Positions 1-8,183 of a stretch of 57,656 bases of DNA are shown piece after piece. Every line of letters starts with the position of its first letter. Position 1 is the first letter of the stretch. Origin of the DNA: JBCBJX01 sp038522735 (lineage in GTDB: Bacteria > Pseudomonadota > Alphaproteobacteria > Caulobacterales > Parvularculaceae); the NCBI GenBank assembly GCA_038522735.1, contig JBCBJX010000008.1:1-57656 (forward strand), given 5' to 3'. Position numbers and translations under genes: made by a program. The notes beneath the pieces are model-generated. The model was not told where the DNA came from and did no database searches. It saw only the letters and a list, made by a program, of their open reading frames with translations.

Positions 1-469
1 CGATGTATTTCTTCGCGAAGTCGAGATAGCCGAGGATGGAGCCCGCGTCCGTCCACTGACGGAAGAGATAGTTGTTCTTGAAGAAGTGGTTGTGGCCGAA
101 GCAGGCGTGCGCCATCACCAGCGTCTGCATGGTCATGGAGTTCTCCTCCATGAGGTAGGAGATGCAGGGGTCTGAGTTTATGACGATCTCATAGGCGAGG
201 CCGGAATAGCCCTTCCGGTACATGGTCTCGTCGCGGGCGAAGTGCTTCCCGAAGGACCAGTGCCGGTACATGAGCGGCATGCCGTGGCTGGAATAGGCGT
301 CGAGCATCTGCTCGGAGGAGATGATCTCGATCTGGTTCTTGTAGATGTCGAGCTCGAGATCGGCGAACGCAACCTCCGCGCACGCCTCATAGGCCGCATC
401 CAGACGATCGAAAGTCCATTCGGCGTCGTCGAAGATGAGGGGGCGGGCGGTTTCGGATGCGGCGCTCAT
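1..469 (-). CDS. spoVR: SpoVR family protein (partial, C-terminal part outside window)
   Basis: The first 156 residues of a SpoVR-like protein are visible; the gene runs off the left edge. The family signature is clear: a YKNQIEIISSEQMLDAYSS stretch near residues 43-61, followed by GMPLMYRHWSFGKHF and, later, a conserved MAHACFGHNHFFKNNYLFRQ-type segment. Family members are about 450-520 aa, so roughly two thirds is missing. SpoVR was named for spore cortex formation in Bacillus, but in Gram-negatives its biochemical role is unknown. It is almost always found with yeaH and prkA, as here, and the trio is linked to stationary-phase and nutrient stress. The first ATG that leaves the whole family N-terminus intact was chosen; its ribosome site is weak. 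A palindromic repeat separates it from yeaH. Confidence 0.93.
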   Translation of the reverse strand, partial: MSAASETARPLIFDDAEWTFDRLDAAYEACAEVAFADLELDIYKNQIEIISSEQMLDAYSSHGMPLMYRHWSFGKHFARDETMYRKGYSGLAYEIVINSDPCISYLMEENSMTMQTLVMAHACFGHNHFFKNNYLFRQWTDAGSILGYLDFAKKYI

Positions 470-496
470 GGTGTGGCGGCTTTCGTGCGTGCGGCC

Positions 497-605
497 CATC
501 CTTCGTGACGCCCGCTCCGCGGGCTCCTCAGGATGAAGTCGGCGGCTGTGTCGAGCGCGGACTTCGTCCTGAGGAGCGCGGCGAAGCCGTGCGTCGCGAA
601 GGACG
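497..605. repeat. Intergenic inverted repeat, family A copy 1
   Basis: Two arms of about 45 bases (497-540 and 560-605) are imperfect reverse complements around a 19-base loop. The most conserved part is GCTCCTCAGGATGAAG on the left against CTTCGTCCTGAGGAGC on the right, and the arms end in CATCCTTCG / CGAAGGACG. The element fills the gap between yeaH and spoVR. As RNA it would form a long hairpin that could protect or separate the messages. A diverged copy lies at 18319-18411. Similar palindromes are common between genes in Caulobacter-like genomes. Confidence 0.8.
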
Positions 606-623
606 TCTGCGTGCGCTGGCCCG

Positions 624-1940
624 TCACGCCGCCTCCTTCCGATCCCGCGCAAAGAGCTCGCGGAAGACCGGGAAGATGTCCGCAGGCGTCGCGATGCGGG
701 TCTGGGCGAAGTGCTTCGCCTTGGGCGCGAAGGCGCGGTAGGCGCGCCAGAGTTCGGCGCCTGAATCCGCATCCGAAAACACCTCCAGCTCGCGCTCGTC
801 GAGGATCTCGATATAGGCGTAATACTGAACGATGGGCATCACGTCCTCGCCGAGGAGTTCCACGCAACGGCGCGCGTCGCCGGACTGGGTGTAGCCGTCG
901 GACGCCTGGGCGACGTAGATGTTCCATTCGTTGGTGGGGAAGCGGTCCTTCTGCACCTCCAGCATCTTCTCGATGGCGGTGGAGACGATGGTGCCGCCGG
1001 ATTGGCGGGAATAGAAGAACGTCTCCTCGTCCACTTCCTCCGCATGGTGCGTATGGCGGATGAAGACGACGGCGACCTTGTCATAGCGCCGCCTCAGGAA
1101 GAGGTGGAGCAGCATGTAGAAGCGCTTGGCGAGGTCCTTCTCCCGCTCGCCCATGGAGCCGGAGACGTCCATTAGGCAGAACATGACGGCGGCGGAGGTT
1201 TCAACAGGCGCAGGTTCGAAGGCGTTGTATCGCACGTCCAGCGGGTCGATATAAGGCGCCCAGCGGCGGCGCGCCTCCAGCTCCTCGAGCTTCAGGAGGA
1301 TCGCTTTCTTTTCAGCGATCTCCTCCTCATCCGGCTGGGCGACGGCCTCCAGCTCGAAGAGGCGCTCCTTCAGCTCATGGATTTCCTTGCCCGAGGGCCG
1401 CTTCAGGGCGAGACGCCGGCCGTGGGCGTTCTTCATGGTCCGGACGAGGTTTAGGTTCGTCGGCGAGCCGACGGAGGTGATGCCGGCGCGTTTGTATTTG
1501 TATGACTTGATTTCCTTAAGGCTCGTTTTCACCAGGTTCGGCAGCTCCAGATCTTCGAAGAAGATGTCGAGGAACTCGTCCTGGGTCAGGGTGAACTGGA
1601 ACGAGTCCTCCATGTCCCCGGAATCAGACGCCTTCTTCCCGGACCCCTGACCGCCGCCGGAGCGGGGCTTGCGGATCTTGTCGCCTTCGGAAAACTCCTT
1701 GTTCCCCGGATGCACGTGGGAGTGCTTGCCCTTCTTTCCGTCGATGCGGAAGCGCGGCTCGCGGGTCGATTTCGACGGGATGGTGATGGACCCGCCCTTG
1801 TCGAGATCGGTCACCGAGCGCTCGCGCAGGGACTTCGACACCGCCTCTTTGATCTGGGCGCGCGCCCGCTTCAGGAACCGCTGCCGGTTCCCGAGCGATT
1901 TGCCCTTCGGGTTGAGGCGTCTGTCGATGAAGTGGCTCAT
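624..1940 (-). CDS. yeaH: YeaH/YhbH family protein (DUF444), von Willebrand-like
   Basis: This 438-aa protein has the usual length and order of YeaH/YhbH. It opens with MSHFIDRRLNPKGKSLGNRQ, has a low-complexity glycine/lysine-rich segment near residues 80-110, and ends in a von Willebrand A-like domain whose metal-site motif DVSGSMGE sits near residue 258. A second typical feature is the SGGTIVSTAIEKM segment. In Enterobacteria YeaH is co-expressed with the PrkA/YeaG kinase under nutrient stress, and its exact activity is unknown. Here it lies between prkA and spoVR on the same strand, in the standard order. The start is supported by GGAG five bases upstream. The spacer to prkA (1941-2069) is filled by a heptamer-based inverted repeat. 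Confidence 0.95.
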   Translation of the reverse strand: MSHFIDRRLNPKGKSLGNRQRFLKRARAQIKEAVSKSLRERSVTDLDKGGSITIPSKSTREPRFRIDGKKGKHSHVHPGNKEFSEGDKIRKPRSGGGQGSGKKASDSGDMEDSFQFTLTQDEFLDIFFEDLELPNLVKTSLKEIKSYKYKRAGITSVGSPTNLNLVRTMKNAHGRRLALKRPSGKEIHELKERLFELEAVAQPDEEEIAEKKAILLKLEELEARRRWAPYIDPLDVRYNAFEPAPVETSAAVMFCLMDVSGSMGEREKDLAKRFYMLLHLFLRRRYDKVAVVFIRHTHHAEEVDEETFFYSRQSGGTIVSTAIEKMLEVQKDRFPTNEWNIYVAQASDGYTQSGDARRCVELLGEDVMPIVQYYAYIEILDERELEVFSDADSGAELWRAYRAFAPKAKHFAQTRIATPADIFPVFRELFARDRKEAA

Positions 1941-1952
1941 AGCGCTCCGCGC

Positions 1953-2068
1953 GTGAGTGGTGAGTAGTGATTAGTGAGTAGCCGCATCGCGCAGGGTCGC
2001 GGCGTCCTTGAGGAATGACAAGCCGTACGCCGCACTCTATTCACCACTCACTACTCCCTACTCACTCC
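1953..2068. repeat. Intergenic inverted repeat of heptamers, family D
   Basis: Positions 1953-1980 read as four tandem heptamers of the type GTGAGTA (with variants GTGAGTG and GTGATTA). Positions 2038-2068 carry the reverse complement (TACTCAC type heptamers). The two 28-base arms pair with about five mismatches around a 57-base centre. The element sits between the yeaH start and the prkA stop, so read-through transcript of the operon would contain the hairpin. It is unrelated in sequence to the other repeats in the window. Confidence 0.75.
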
Positions 2069-2069
2069 T

Positions 2070-4019
2070 TCAGCCGGCCTTGTTCACCCGCATGTACCAC
2101 TCGACCAGCCGGCGGACCTGGCGGCGGGTGTAGCCGCGGTCGAGCATGCGGTCGACGAAGTCGTCGTGCTTCTTCTCGGTTTCGGAATCCTTCTTCGAGT
2201 CGAAGGAGATGACCGGGAGGAGGTCCTCGACCTGGGAGAACATCCGCTTTTCGATCACGGTGCGGAGTTTTTCATAGGACGTCCAGGACGGGTTCTTGCC
2301 GCCGTTCGCCGCCCGGGCGCGCAAGGAGAACTTCACCACCTCATTGCGAAAGTCCTTCGGGTTGGCGATGCCGGCCGGTTTCTCGATCTTGGAAAGCTCG
2401 CCGTCGAGGGTCGCCCGGTCGAGAAGCTGGCCCGTGTCGGGGTCCTTGAAGTCCTGGTCCTCGATCCAGGCGTCGGCGTAGGAGATGTAGCGGTCGAACA
2501 GGTTCTGTCCGTACTCGCCATAGCTTTCCAGGTACGCCTTCTGGACCTCCTTGCCGATGAACTCCGCATAGCGGGGCGAGAGCTCCGATTTGATGAAATC
2601 GAGATACTGCTTCTCGATTTCTTCCGCGAACTGCTCGCGCTTGATGGCGTTTTCAAGGACGTACATGAGGTGCACGGGGTCGGCGGCGACCTCGGTGTTG
2701 TCGAAGTTGAAGGTCGATGAGAGCACCTTGAAGGCGAAGCGGGTGGAGACCCCGCCCATGCCTTCATCGAGCCCCGCGGCGTCGCGATACTCCTGATGCG
2801 ACTTCGCCTTGGGGTCGGTGTCCTTTAGTTTCTCTCCGTCATAGACGCGCATTTTGGAGAACAGGTTGGAGTTCTCATGTTCTTTGAGGCGCGTCATGAC
2901 GCAAAAGCGCGACAGCATGGTCAGCGTTTCGGGCGCGCAGCGCGCTTCGGAAAGCTCCGACGACTGAAGAAGCTTGTCGTAGATCTGTGTCTCCTCCGTC
3001 ACGCGGAGGCAGTAGGGGACCTTGATGACGCAGATACGGTCGAGGAACGCCTCGTTGTTCTTGTTGTGGCGGAAGAGCTGCCATTCGCTCTCGTTGGAGT
3101 GGGCGAGAATGACGCCCTGGAACGGAATGGGCCCGAGGCTCTCCGTACCCACATAATTACCTTCCTGGGTCGCGGTCAGCAGCGGGTGGAGCACCTTGAT
3201 CGGCGCCTTGAACATCTCGACGAATTCCAGAAGCCCCTGGTTCGCCTGGTTAAGGCCGCCGGAATAGGCGTAGGCGTCGGTGTCGTTCTGGCTGAAGTGC
3301 TCGAGCTTGCGAATGTCCACCTTGCCGACGAGGGCGGAGATGTCCTGGTTGTTTTCGTCGCCGGGCTCGGTCTTGGTGATCGCCTGCTGGCGCAGTTTCG
3401 TGGGGAAAATCCGAACGACTTCAAATTTGGAGATGTCGCCGCCGAACTCGTCGAGGCGCTTGACCGCCCACGGGCTCATGACGCTGGTGAGCCGATGGCG
3501 CTCTATCCCGTATTTTTCCGTCAGCAGATTTTTAAGTTCGTCGGACTGGAAGAGGCCGAGAGGGCTTTCGAAGACCGGCGAGATCTGATCGCCCGCTTTC
3601 AGGACGTAGATCGGGTGGACCTCCATCAGGTCCTTCAGGCGCTCGGCGAGTGAGGATTTGCCGCCGCCGACGGGGCCGAGGAGATAGAGGACCTGGCGGC
3701 GCTCCTCGAGGCCCTGGGCGGCGTGCTTGAAGTAGCCGACGATCCGCTCGATCGTCTCTTCCATGCCGTAGAAGCCTTCGAAGGCCGGATAGCGCTTGAT
3801 GGTCCGGTTAAAGAAGATGCGCGAAAGTCGCGGGTCCTTGGCCGTATCGATCACTTCCGGCTCGCCGATCGCCGCGATCATCCGCTCCGACGCAGAGGCG
3901 TACATCATGGGATCGTCGCGCGCCGCGAGCAGATAATCGCGCAGGCTCATCGCCTCCTGCTTCGCCCGCTCATAGTTCTCCGTAAAGAGATCGAATACGT
4001 CGAGACCTTGTTCGCTCAT
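2070..4019 (-). CDS. prkA: PrkA family serine protein kinase
   Basis: This 649-aa protein matches PrkA (YeaG) in length and layout. The N-terminal AAA+ domain contains the P-loop GPVGGGKS at residues 115-122, preceded by the typical GMEETIERIVGYFKHAAQG stretch. The C-terminal PrkA domain follows (around residue 400 to the end) with the GVSTRFAFKVLSSTFNFD segment. PrkA proteins phosphorylate target proteins; in E. coli YeaG acts under nitrogen starvation, and Bacillus PrkA also has protease-like activity. An in-frame upstream extension to 4181 exists, but the start MSEQGLDVFDLFTENYERAK matches where the family begins and has an AAGG site upstream. It heads the prkA-yeaH-spoVR cassette, and its long folded leader suggests RNA-level control. 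Confidence 0.96.
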   Translation of the reverse strand: MSEQGLDVFDLFTENYERAKQEAMSLRDYLLAARDDPMMYASASERMIAAIGEPEVIDTAKDPRLSRIFFNRTIKRYPAFEGFYGMEETIERIVGYFKHAAQGLEERRQVLYLLGPVGGGKSSLAERLKDLMEVHPIYVLKAGDQISPVFESPLGLFQSDELKNLLTEKYGIERHRLTSVMSPWAVKRLDEFGGDISKFEVVRIFPTKLRQQAITKTEPGDENNQDISALVGKVDIRKLEHFSQNDTDAYAYSGGLNQANQGLLEFVEMFKAPIKVLHPLLTATQEGNYVGTESLGPIPFQGVILAHSNESEWQLFRHNKNNEAFLDRICVIKVPYCLRVTEETQIYDKLLQSSELSEARCAPETLTMLSRFCVMTRLKEHENSNLFSKMRVYDGEKLKDTDPKAKSHQEYRDAAGLDEGMGGVSTRFAFKVLSSTFNFDNTEVAADPVHLMYVLENAIKREQFAEEIEKQYLDFIKSELSPRYAEFIGKEVQKAYLESYGEYGQNLFDRYISYADAWIEDQDFKDPDTGQLLDRATLDGELSKIEKPAGIANPKDFRNEVVKFSLRARAANGGKNPSWTSYEKLRTVIEKRMFSQVEDLLPVISFDSKKDSETEKKHDDFVDRMLDRGYTRRQVRRLVEWYMRVNKAG

Positions 4020-4368
4020 GATGGATCGCCTTTTCCCGTTACGCGCCGCCCGTCGACCTTCCCAGCCCGCTCGTCTGCGGGCGCAGATTTTCCATGTCCG
4101 CCGCAAGCCGACCCCGTTCCGGGGCGCGCGCCCCGGTCGCAAAATCCATGTTTTGCGTGGTCGGCGGGGCGGCGGAGACACGCCCGAAACCGTTTGCGCC
4201 CTGAAGGCGCGCGCTCGATTTCAGACTGTCCTTACTCTCAAACAACGTTAACGCCGTCGCCGTTAATGCGGCCCTTACAAACCGCGATAGTCAGAGGGTA
4301 ATGCGGATTCCTGCAGGTGTGGAGAGGCGATACGCCTCAATCACGATTATTTTTCCGCACGCGACCTT
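4020..4368 (-). promoter_or_regulatory. Long structured leader / upstream region of prkA
   Basis: These 349 bases hold no credible gene. On the prkA side several perfect stems lie close together. GCCCGC pairs with GCGGGC at 4065-4082 (6-base loop). An 18-base perfect palindrome centred on CGCGCG occupies 4119-4136. CGCAAAA pairs with TTTTGCG at 4138-4157. CCGACC (4108-4113) pairs with GGTCGG (4159-4164), enclosing the previous two hairpins and giving a three-way-junction shape. Further upstream TTAACG and CGTTAA form an inverted repeat at 4248-4266 with a 7-base spacer, a possible operator. A small GAGGCG/CGCCTC hairpin sits at 4324-4338. Promoter elements cannot be assigned with confidence. 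Confidence 0.5.
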
Positions 4369-5799
4369 TTAGGCGAAAATGGGGCGCTCGCCGGACCGCG
4401 GATGCGGCGTCTTGCGCCAGTGGTGGGGCCGCAGCGCGAATTCCGCGAGGGCGGCGAGCGCGGCCGCGGAGCACCAGAAGCGATAGATCGGGATCGTCAG
4501 CAGCAGCCACAGAAGCCGGGCGCCAGACGCGACCCGCCGCCCCCGCGCGGCGATGAACGCCGTCATGTAGGCGGCCGCGCCGCCATAGACCGCGAGGCCG
4601 ACATTCATCGCAAAGAGCGGGTTCGCCGGGTCGAAGACCGGCGTTCGCCAGCCGAACAGGACGCCGCCGACCAGCAGGGTCAGCAGCAGCGGATAGAGAA
4701 AATAGGAGGCGATCGTGCCGGCGAGCACCGTCAGCATCCAGATATAAGCCGTCGGGCCGGACGCCGTCGCATGGTCGAGGGGCCTGCGGGTGTGGACGAA
4801 GAGGGTCTGCAGGTAACCCTTCACCCACCGCGTCCGCTGGGCTGTCCAGGGCGTCAACGCGTTCGCCGCCAGCTCTTCGGTGCGGGAGTCGAGGATTTCC
4901 GTGCGCAGACCGAGGGCGGCGAAGCGGTAGCCGAGATCGGCGTCCTCGGTGACGTTGAACGGGTCCCATCCGCCCGCCGCAACCAGAGCCGAGCGCCGGA
5001 AGTGATTTCCCGCTCCGCCGAGGGGGAGCGGCAGGCGGAGGTCCGAAAGGAGCGGCAGCAGGATGTCGAAGTGCTGGCCGTATTCGATGTCGAACTGGCT
5101 CGCGAGCCAGTTGCGCCGGGCGTCGGCGTAACAGAGGCGGGTTTGCAGGCAGGCGAGGTCCGGCGGCGCGGCGGCGAAGCGGGCGGCGGCCTTTTTGAGC
5201 TGATCCGGCGCCGGCGCGTCTTCGGCGTCGTAGAGCACGATGAGATCGCCGCGGGCGAGGCTCATCGCCGCCGCGCAGGCTTTCGGTTTCGTCCGCGGAT
5301 GAACGTTCGGGAGGGCGACGACGCGGACGCCCGCCGGCAACGGATGGTTCGAAAGCGCCTCCAGCGTCGTGCGGTCGTCGGCTTCGCAGATGAGCAGGAT
5401 CTCGCGCCGGTCTGCCGGATAATCGAGCGCGGCGAGGGTGCGGGCGAGACGGAGGGCGTGCTCCGGCTCCCGGTGCAGCGGCGCGAGGATCGTGTAGAAC
5501 GGCCAGCGCTCCGGTTCCTTCTCGTGCGGCGACGCAGGCGCTCGCCGAAACGCGCGAAAAAGCGCGGCCCAGCGCAGGGTGGAGAATGTCGCGAAGAGGA
5601 TCAGTGCGGCGATGTTCGCCCCGATGGCGGCGAGGCCCGGCCGGGCGATCGAAAACGTGATGAGAAGCGCGAGGAGCAAGAGCCCGGTGATCTTCTGGCC
5701 GGTCGAGAGGCGTCTTCGGGCGGAATAGGACGGACGCGCCGCGGCGAGCGCGTCGCGCGCGATCTCCACCCGATCCCGTGAGAGCGTCTCAACCCGCAT
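4369..5799 (-). CDS. Membrane-bound processive glycosyltransferase, family 2
   Basis: This 476-aa protein has two N-terminal hydrophobic segments (about residues 36-56 and 57-80), a cytosolic GT-A domain and a C-terminal block of membrane helices. The cellulose-synthase-type D,D,D,QxxRW signature is present: a DxD-like YDAEDAP at 190-196, TED at 284-286 and QRTRW at 321-325. Such enzymes polymerise or transfer sugars from nucleotide-sugar donors at the inner membrane. No PilZ domain or partner BcsB/BcsC-like gene is nearby, so the product is unlikely to be cellulose as such, and the substrate cannot be read from the sequence. It is separated from prkA by the long leader and from the phosphatase upstream by 86 bases, so it may be a single-gene unit. 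Confidence 0.88.
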   Translation of the reverse strand: MRVETLSRDRVEIARDALAAARPSYSARRRLSTGQKITGLLLLALLITFSIARPGLAAIGANIAALILFATFSTLRWAALFRAFRRAPASPHEKEPERWPFYTILAPLHREPEHALRLARTLAALDYPADRREILLICEADDRTTLEALSNHPLPAGVRVVALPNVHPRTKPKACAAAMSLARGDLIVLYDAEDAPAPDQLKKAAARFAAAPPDLACLQTRLCYADARRNWLASQFDIEYGQHFDILLPLLSDLRLPLPLGGAGNHFRRSALVAAGGWDPFNVTEDADLGYRFAALGLRTEILDSRTEELAANALTPWTAQRTRWVKGYLQTLFVHTRRPLDHATASGPTAYIWMLTVLAGTIASYFLYPLLLTLLVGGVLFGWRTPVFDPANPLFAMNVGLAVYGGAAAYMTAFIAARGRRVASGARLLWLLLTIPIYRFWCSAAALAALAEFALRPHHWRKTPHPRSGERPIFA

Positions 5800-5885
5800 C
5801 GCCCGTCCCCGCGCGGATTATTCATGCCCGTTGACGCAACCCCAGATGTTTCAACCGCAGGCGGCGCGCCGCCTCGCGGTTCGCG

Positions 5886-6524
5886 TCAGAGCGCGGTCTC
5901 GCGCCTGCCGACGAGACGATAGACCCGATCCTGCCGGGCCTCGAGACGAACGAGCCGCCGCTCGCCGAGACCGCGCAGGATCGCCCGCAGAAAACGGCCC
6001 GACGCGCCATGCCCGACGACGACCAGAGGCGACCTCGTCGCCTCCGCCCAGTCGGCGAGAAACGCCGCCGTTCGCGCCGCGACGTCCTCCGGTCGTTCGC
6101 CGTTCGGCGCCTGGGCGTAACGCAGGTGCGCGCCGCGCGCCTCCCATTCGCCGGGCGCGTCGCGCTCGATCTCGTCCCGGGTCTTCCCGTTCCAGTCGCC
6201 CATGTCGATTTCGACGAGCCGGTCGTCGAGGCTGTAGCGCTGCAGCGGCAGCCCGACGGTTGCGCGGAGGATCTCGCAGGTCTCCCGCGCCCGGGAGAGG
6301 GGGCTTGTGAAGAACCGGGCCTGGTCCGCCGCATCGCCAAGAGCGTCGGCGAGCGCCTCCCCGTTCCGCCTCGCCTGGCCGCGGCCGACATCGTTGAGGG
6401 GAATGTCCGAGAGCCCCTGCATCCGCCTTTCGGCGTTCCAGTCCGTCTGGCCGTGCCGCACGAAGTAAAGCGGCGCGCGCAGCTTCACCCGCTGCGCGAG
6501 CGGTTTGTCGCCGACCCCGAGCAT
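5886..6524 (-). CDS. Histidine phosphatase family protein (phosphoglycerate mutase-like)
   Basis: This 212-aa protein belongs to the histidine phosphatase clan. The catalytic RHG motif is at residues 23-25 (YFVRHGQTDWN), and the second catalytic histidine lies in VVVGHGASGRFL near residue 155. SPLSRARETCEILRA near residue 95 is the usual phosphate-pocket arginine segment. Members include cofactor-dependent phosphoglycerate mutases, alpha-ribazole phosphatases and broad phosphatases. The sequence alone does not choose between them, although the short length favours a small-molecule phosphatase rather than a glycolytic mutase. A GAGGGG site lies seven bases before the start. Nearby genes do not suggest a pathway. 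Confidence 0.88.
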   Translation of the reverse strand: MLGVGDKPLAQRVKLRAPLYFVRHGQTDWNAERRMQGLSDIPLNDVGRGQARRNGEALADALGDAADQARFFTSPLSRARETCEILRATVGLPLQRYSLDDRLVEIDMGDWNGKTRDEIERDAPGEWEARGAHLRYAQAPNGERPEDVAARTAAFLADWAEATRSPLVVVGHGASGRFLRAILRGLGERRLVRLEARQDRVYRLVGRRETAL

Positions 6525-6595
6525 GTCGAAATCCCCTCAGACGTCAGCTCCAGACTAGCGTCTCGCGGGTCGGTGCGAAACGCTGTTCCGCCAGC

Positions 6596-8041
6596 TCAGT
6601 CGGCGAAGCCTTCGAAGCTCGGCGGCGGGATTTTGATCGTTCGGGTGCGGAGGGGCTCGCCGCGCATGAAGGTCTCGATGGCGGCCCTCACCTCCGGAGA
6701 ACTCATGAACAGGTTGTGGCCGGCGTTCACCACCTCGACATGCGTCAGCCGCGACAGCCCCGCAACCGCCTCGAGCTGGCCGTCGGTGTAGGTCCGCCCG
6801 TCGAGCGTTCCGCTGAGGAGGAGCGTCGGAACCCGGCTTTTGGGGGCCTGCCGGAACCGGTCTCCGAGATCGAGGCCGTTAAGTTCGCCCCGCACCTGCG
6901 GCATCGGGAAGTTGAGATAGGCGCCGAGAAGGGCGGTCTCGGCTTGCTGTTCCACAAGCGCCAGCCGCTCGTCGCCGATCCCCGAGGCGACGTCCATGGC
7001 GAGGGGCATGGGCCGCCAGGAAATCGGAGCGTTCGACGACGGAAAGTAGCCGAGGATTTCGGCGACCGGTCCGGTGACGCCCGCCTCCAGCGCCCGGTAG
7101 ATGTTCAACAGAGCGACGGCGTTATGCGGATCGGCGATCATGCCCGACGCCAGTTGCCGCATCGCGATGCGGTCGAGAAGCGCGGTCTCCTCGCTTCCGT
7201 CCCGCCGCGCCAGGGTGAGCAGGACGGGCTCCGCCTCGAGGCGATCGTGGACCCGGAGGATGAGGCCCTGGATGTCGGGAAACGCCGTCCGGCCGACTGG
7301 GTCGGCGTCGGCGACCGCCTGCAGGCGGTCGAAATAGGCGTCGGTCCGCGCCGGCAGCTTGACGGTCTGGTCGAGACCTTCGGCGCTGGAAAGGACGACC
7401 TTCTCAATTCGCCCATCCATGTCCTTCATCGCGGCGAGCGCCAGGTGGGAGCCGTAAGAGGTTCCCCAGAGGACGAGTTTTTCAGCGCCGAGGGCGCGGC
7501 GCAGATCCTCCAGATCGTGGACGCTCTGCGCCGTCGTGTACCCGGCGACATCGACGCCCTCAGCCTCCCAGAACGCGGCGCACTCTCGGATCGAGGCGCG
7601 ATAGGCCTCGGCGACGGCGGCGTTGGTGCGCTCGGCGTAGGACGGCGGGCGGACCGAGGAGACGCATCGCGGCGTGTCGCCGGAGGCGCCCGTTCCGCGC
7701 TGGTCGAGGGCGATGACGTCGCCGAATTCGCGCATGGCCATGAACAGCGGGTGGCGGCGTCCCTTCGCTGTTGCGATCCCTGAACCGCCTGGCCCTCCGG
7801 CGAGATAGACGATCGGCGCGCCGGCCGCCTCGCCTGTCGCGGGGAACCGCACATAACGAAGCGGGATCATTCGGCTCTGCGGATCGGCCCGGTTTTCCGG
7901 GACTAGGATCGACCCCTCGAAGGCCTCCGCCTCCACCCCGGCGCGGGACTGGAAGACGATCGGCGCCTCGGTGAGATCCGGCGGCGGGGCGCTCGCGCAA
8001 GCGGCGGCGAAAAGCGCGGAGAGGGCGAGGGGAAAGCGCAT
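6596..8041 (-). CDS. Secreted/lipoprotein alpha/beta hydrolase, TAP-like peptidase family
   Basis: This 481-aa protein starts with a short signal sequence (MRFPLALSALFAAACASAPP); the Cys at residue 15 could be lipidated, though the lipobox is not perfect. The body is an alpha/beta hydrolase of the proline-iminopeptidase / TAP-like type. YLAGGPGGSG near residue 70 is the oxyanion-hole region, DQRGTGAS follows, and the nucleophile serine is in WGTSYGSHLA near residue 193. The C-terminal TAP-like part carries LLSGTLDGRTY (Asp) and VNAGHNLF (His), completing the triad. The likely role is peptide or ester hydrolysis in the periplasm. It is transcribed divergently from the LytTR membrane regulator 142 bases away, which may control it. 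A longer in-frame start is possible but would bury the signal sequence. Confidence 0.87.
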   Translation of the reverse strand: MRFPLALSALFAAACASAPPPDLTEAPIVFQSRAGVEAEAFEGSILVPENRADPQSRMIPLRYVRFPATGEAAGAPIVYLAGGPGGSGIATAKGRRHPLFMAMREFGDVIALDQRGTGASGDTPRCVSSVRPPSYAERTNAAVAEAYRASIRECAAFWEAEGVDVAGYTTAQSVHDLEDLRRALGAEKLVLWGTSYGSHLALAAMKDMDGRIEKVVLSSAEGLDQTVKLPARTDAYFDRLQAVADADPVGRTAFPDIQGLILRVHDRLEAEPVLLTLARRDGSEETALLDRIAMRQLASGMIADPHNAVALLNIYRALEAGVTGPVAEILGYFPSSNAPISWRPMPLAMDVASGIGDERLALVEQQAETALLGAYLNFPMPQVRGELNGLDLGDRFRQAPKSRVPTLLLSGTLDGRTYTDGQLEAVAGLSRLTHVEVVNAGHNLFMSSPEVRAAIETFMRGEPLRTRTIKIPPPSFEGFAD

Positions 8042-8183
8042 GTCGAAACGGCGTCCTTTGCGGTTGCGGGCCTTGGTTCTGCGCGACGCCGGACCAGCGC
8101 CGACAGGGCGGATCGGCAGGCGGCGCGGTCCGTCCGTCGAACGGCTCTGCGCCGCCGCGGAAAAACCGATTACGACCGGAGGC

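Noticed and set aside
4248..4266. TTAA-type CtrA box upstream of prkA
   Set aside because: The two TTAA words are 11 bases apart, not the 7 expected for a CtrA site; kept only as a generic inverted repeat.
4402..5781. Open frame of 459 codons antisense to the family-2 glycosyltransferase
   Set aside because: Arg/Glu-rich shadow; the minus-strand protein has the complete D,D,D,QxxRW signature.
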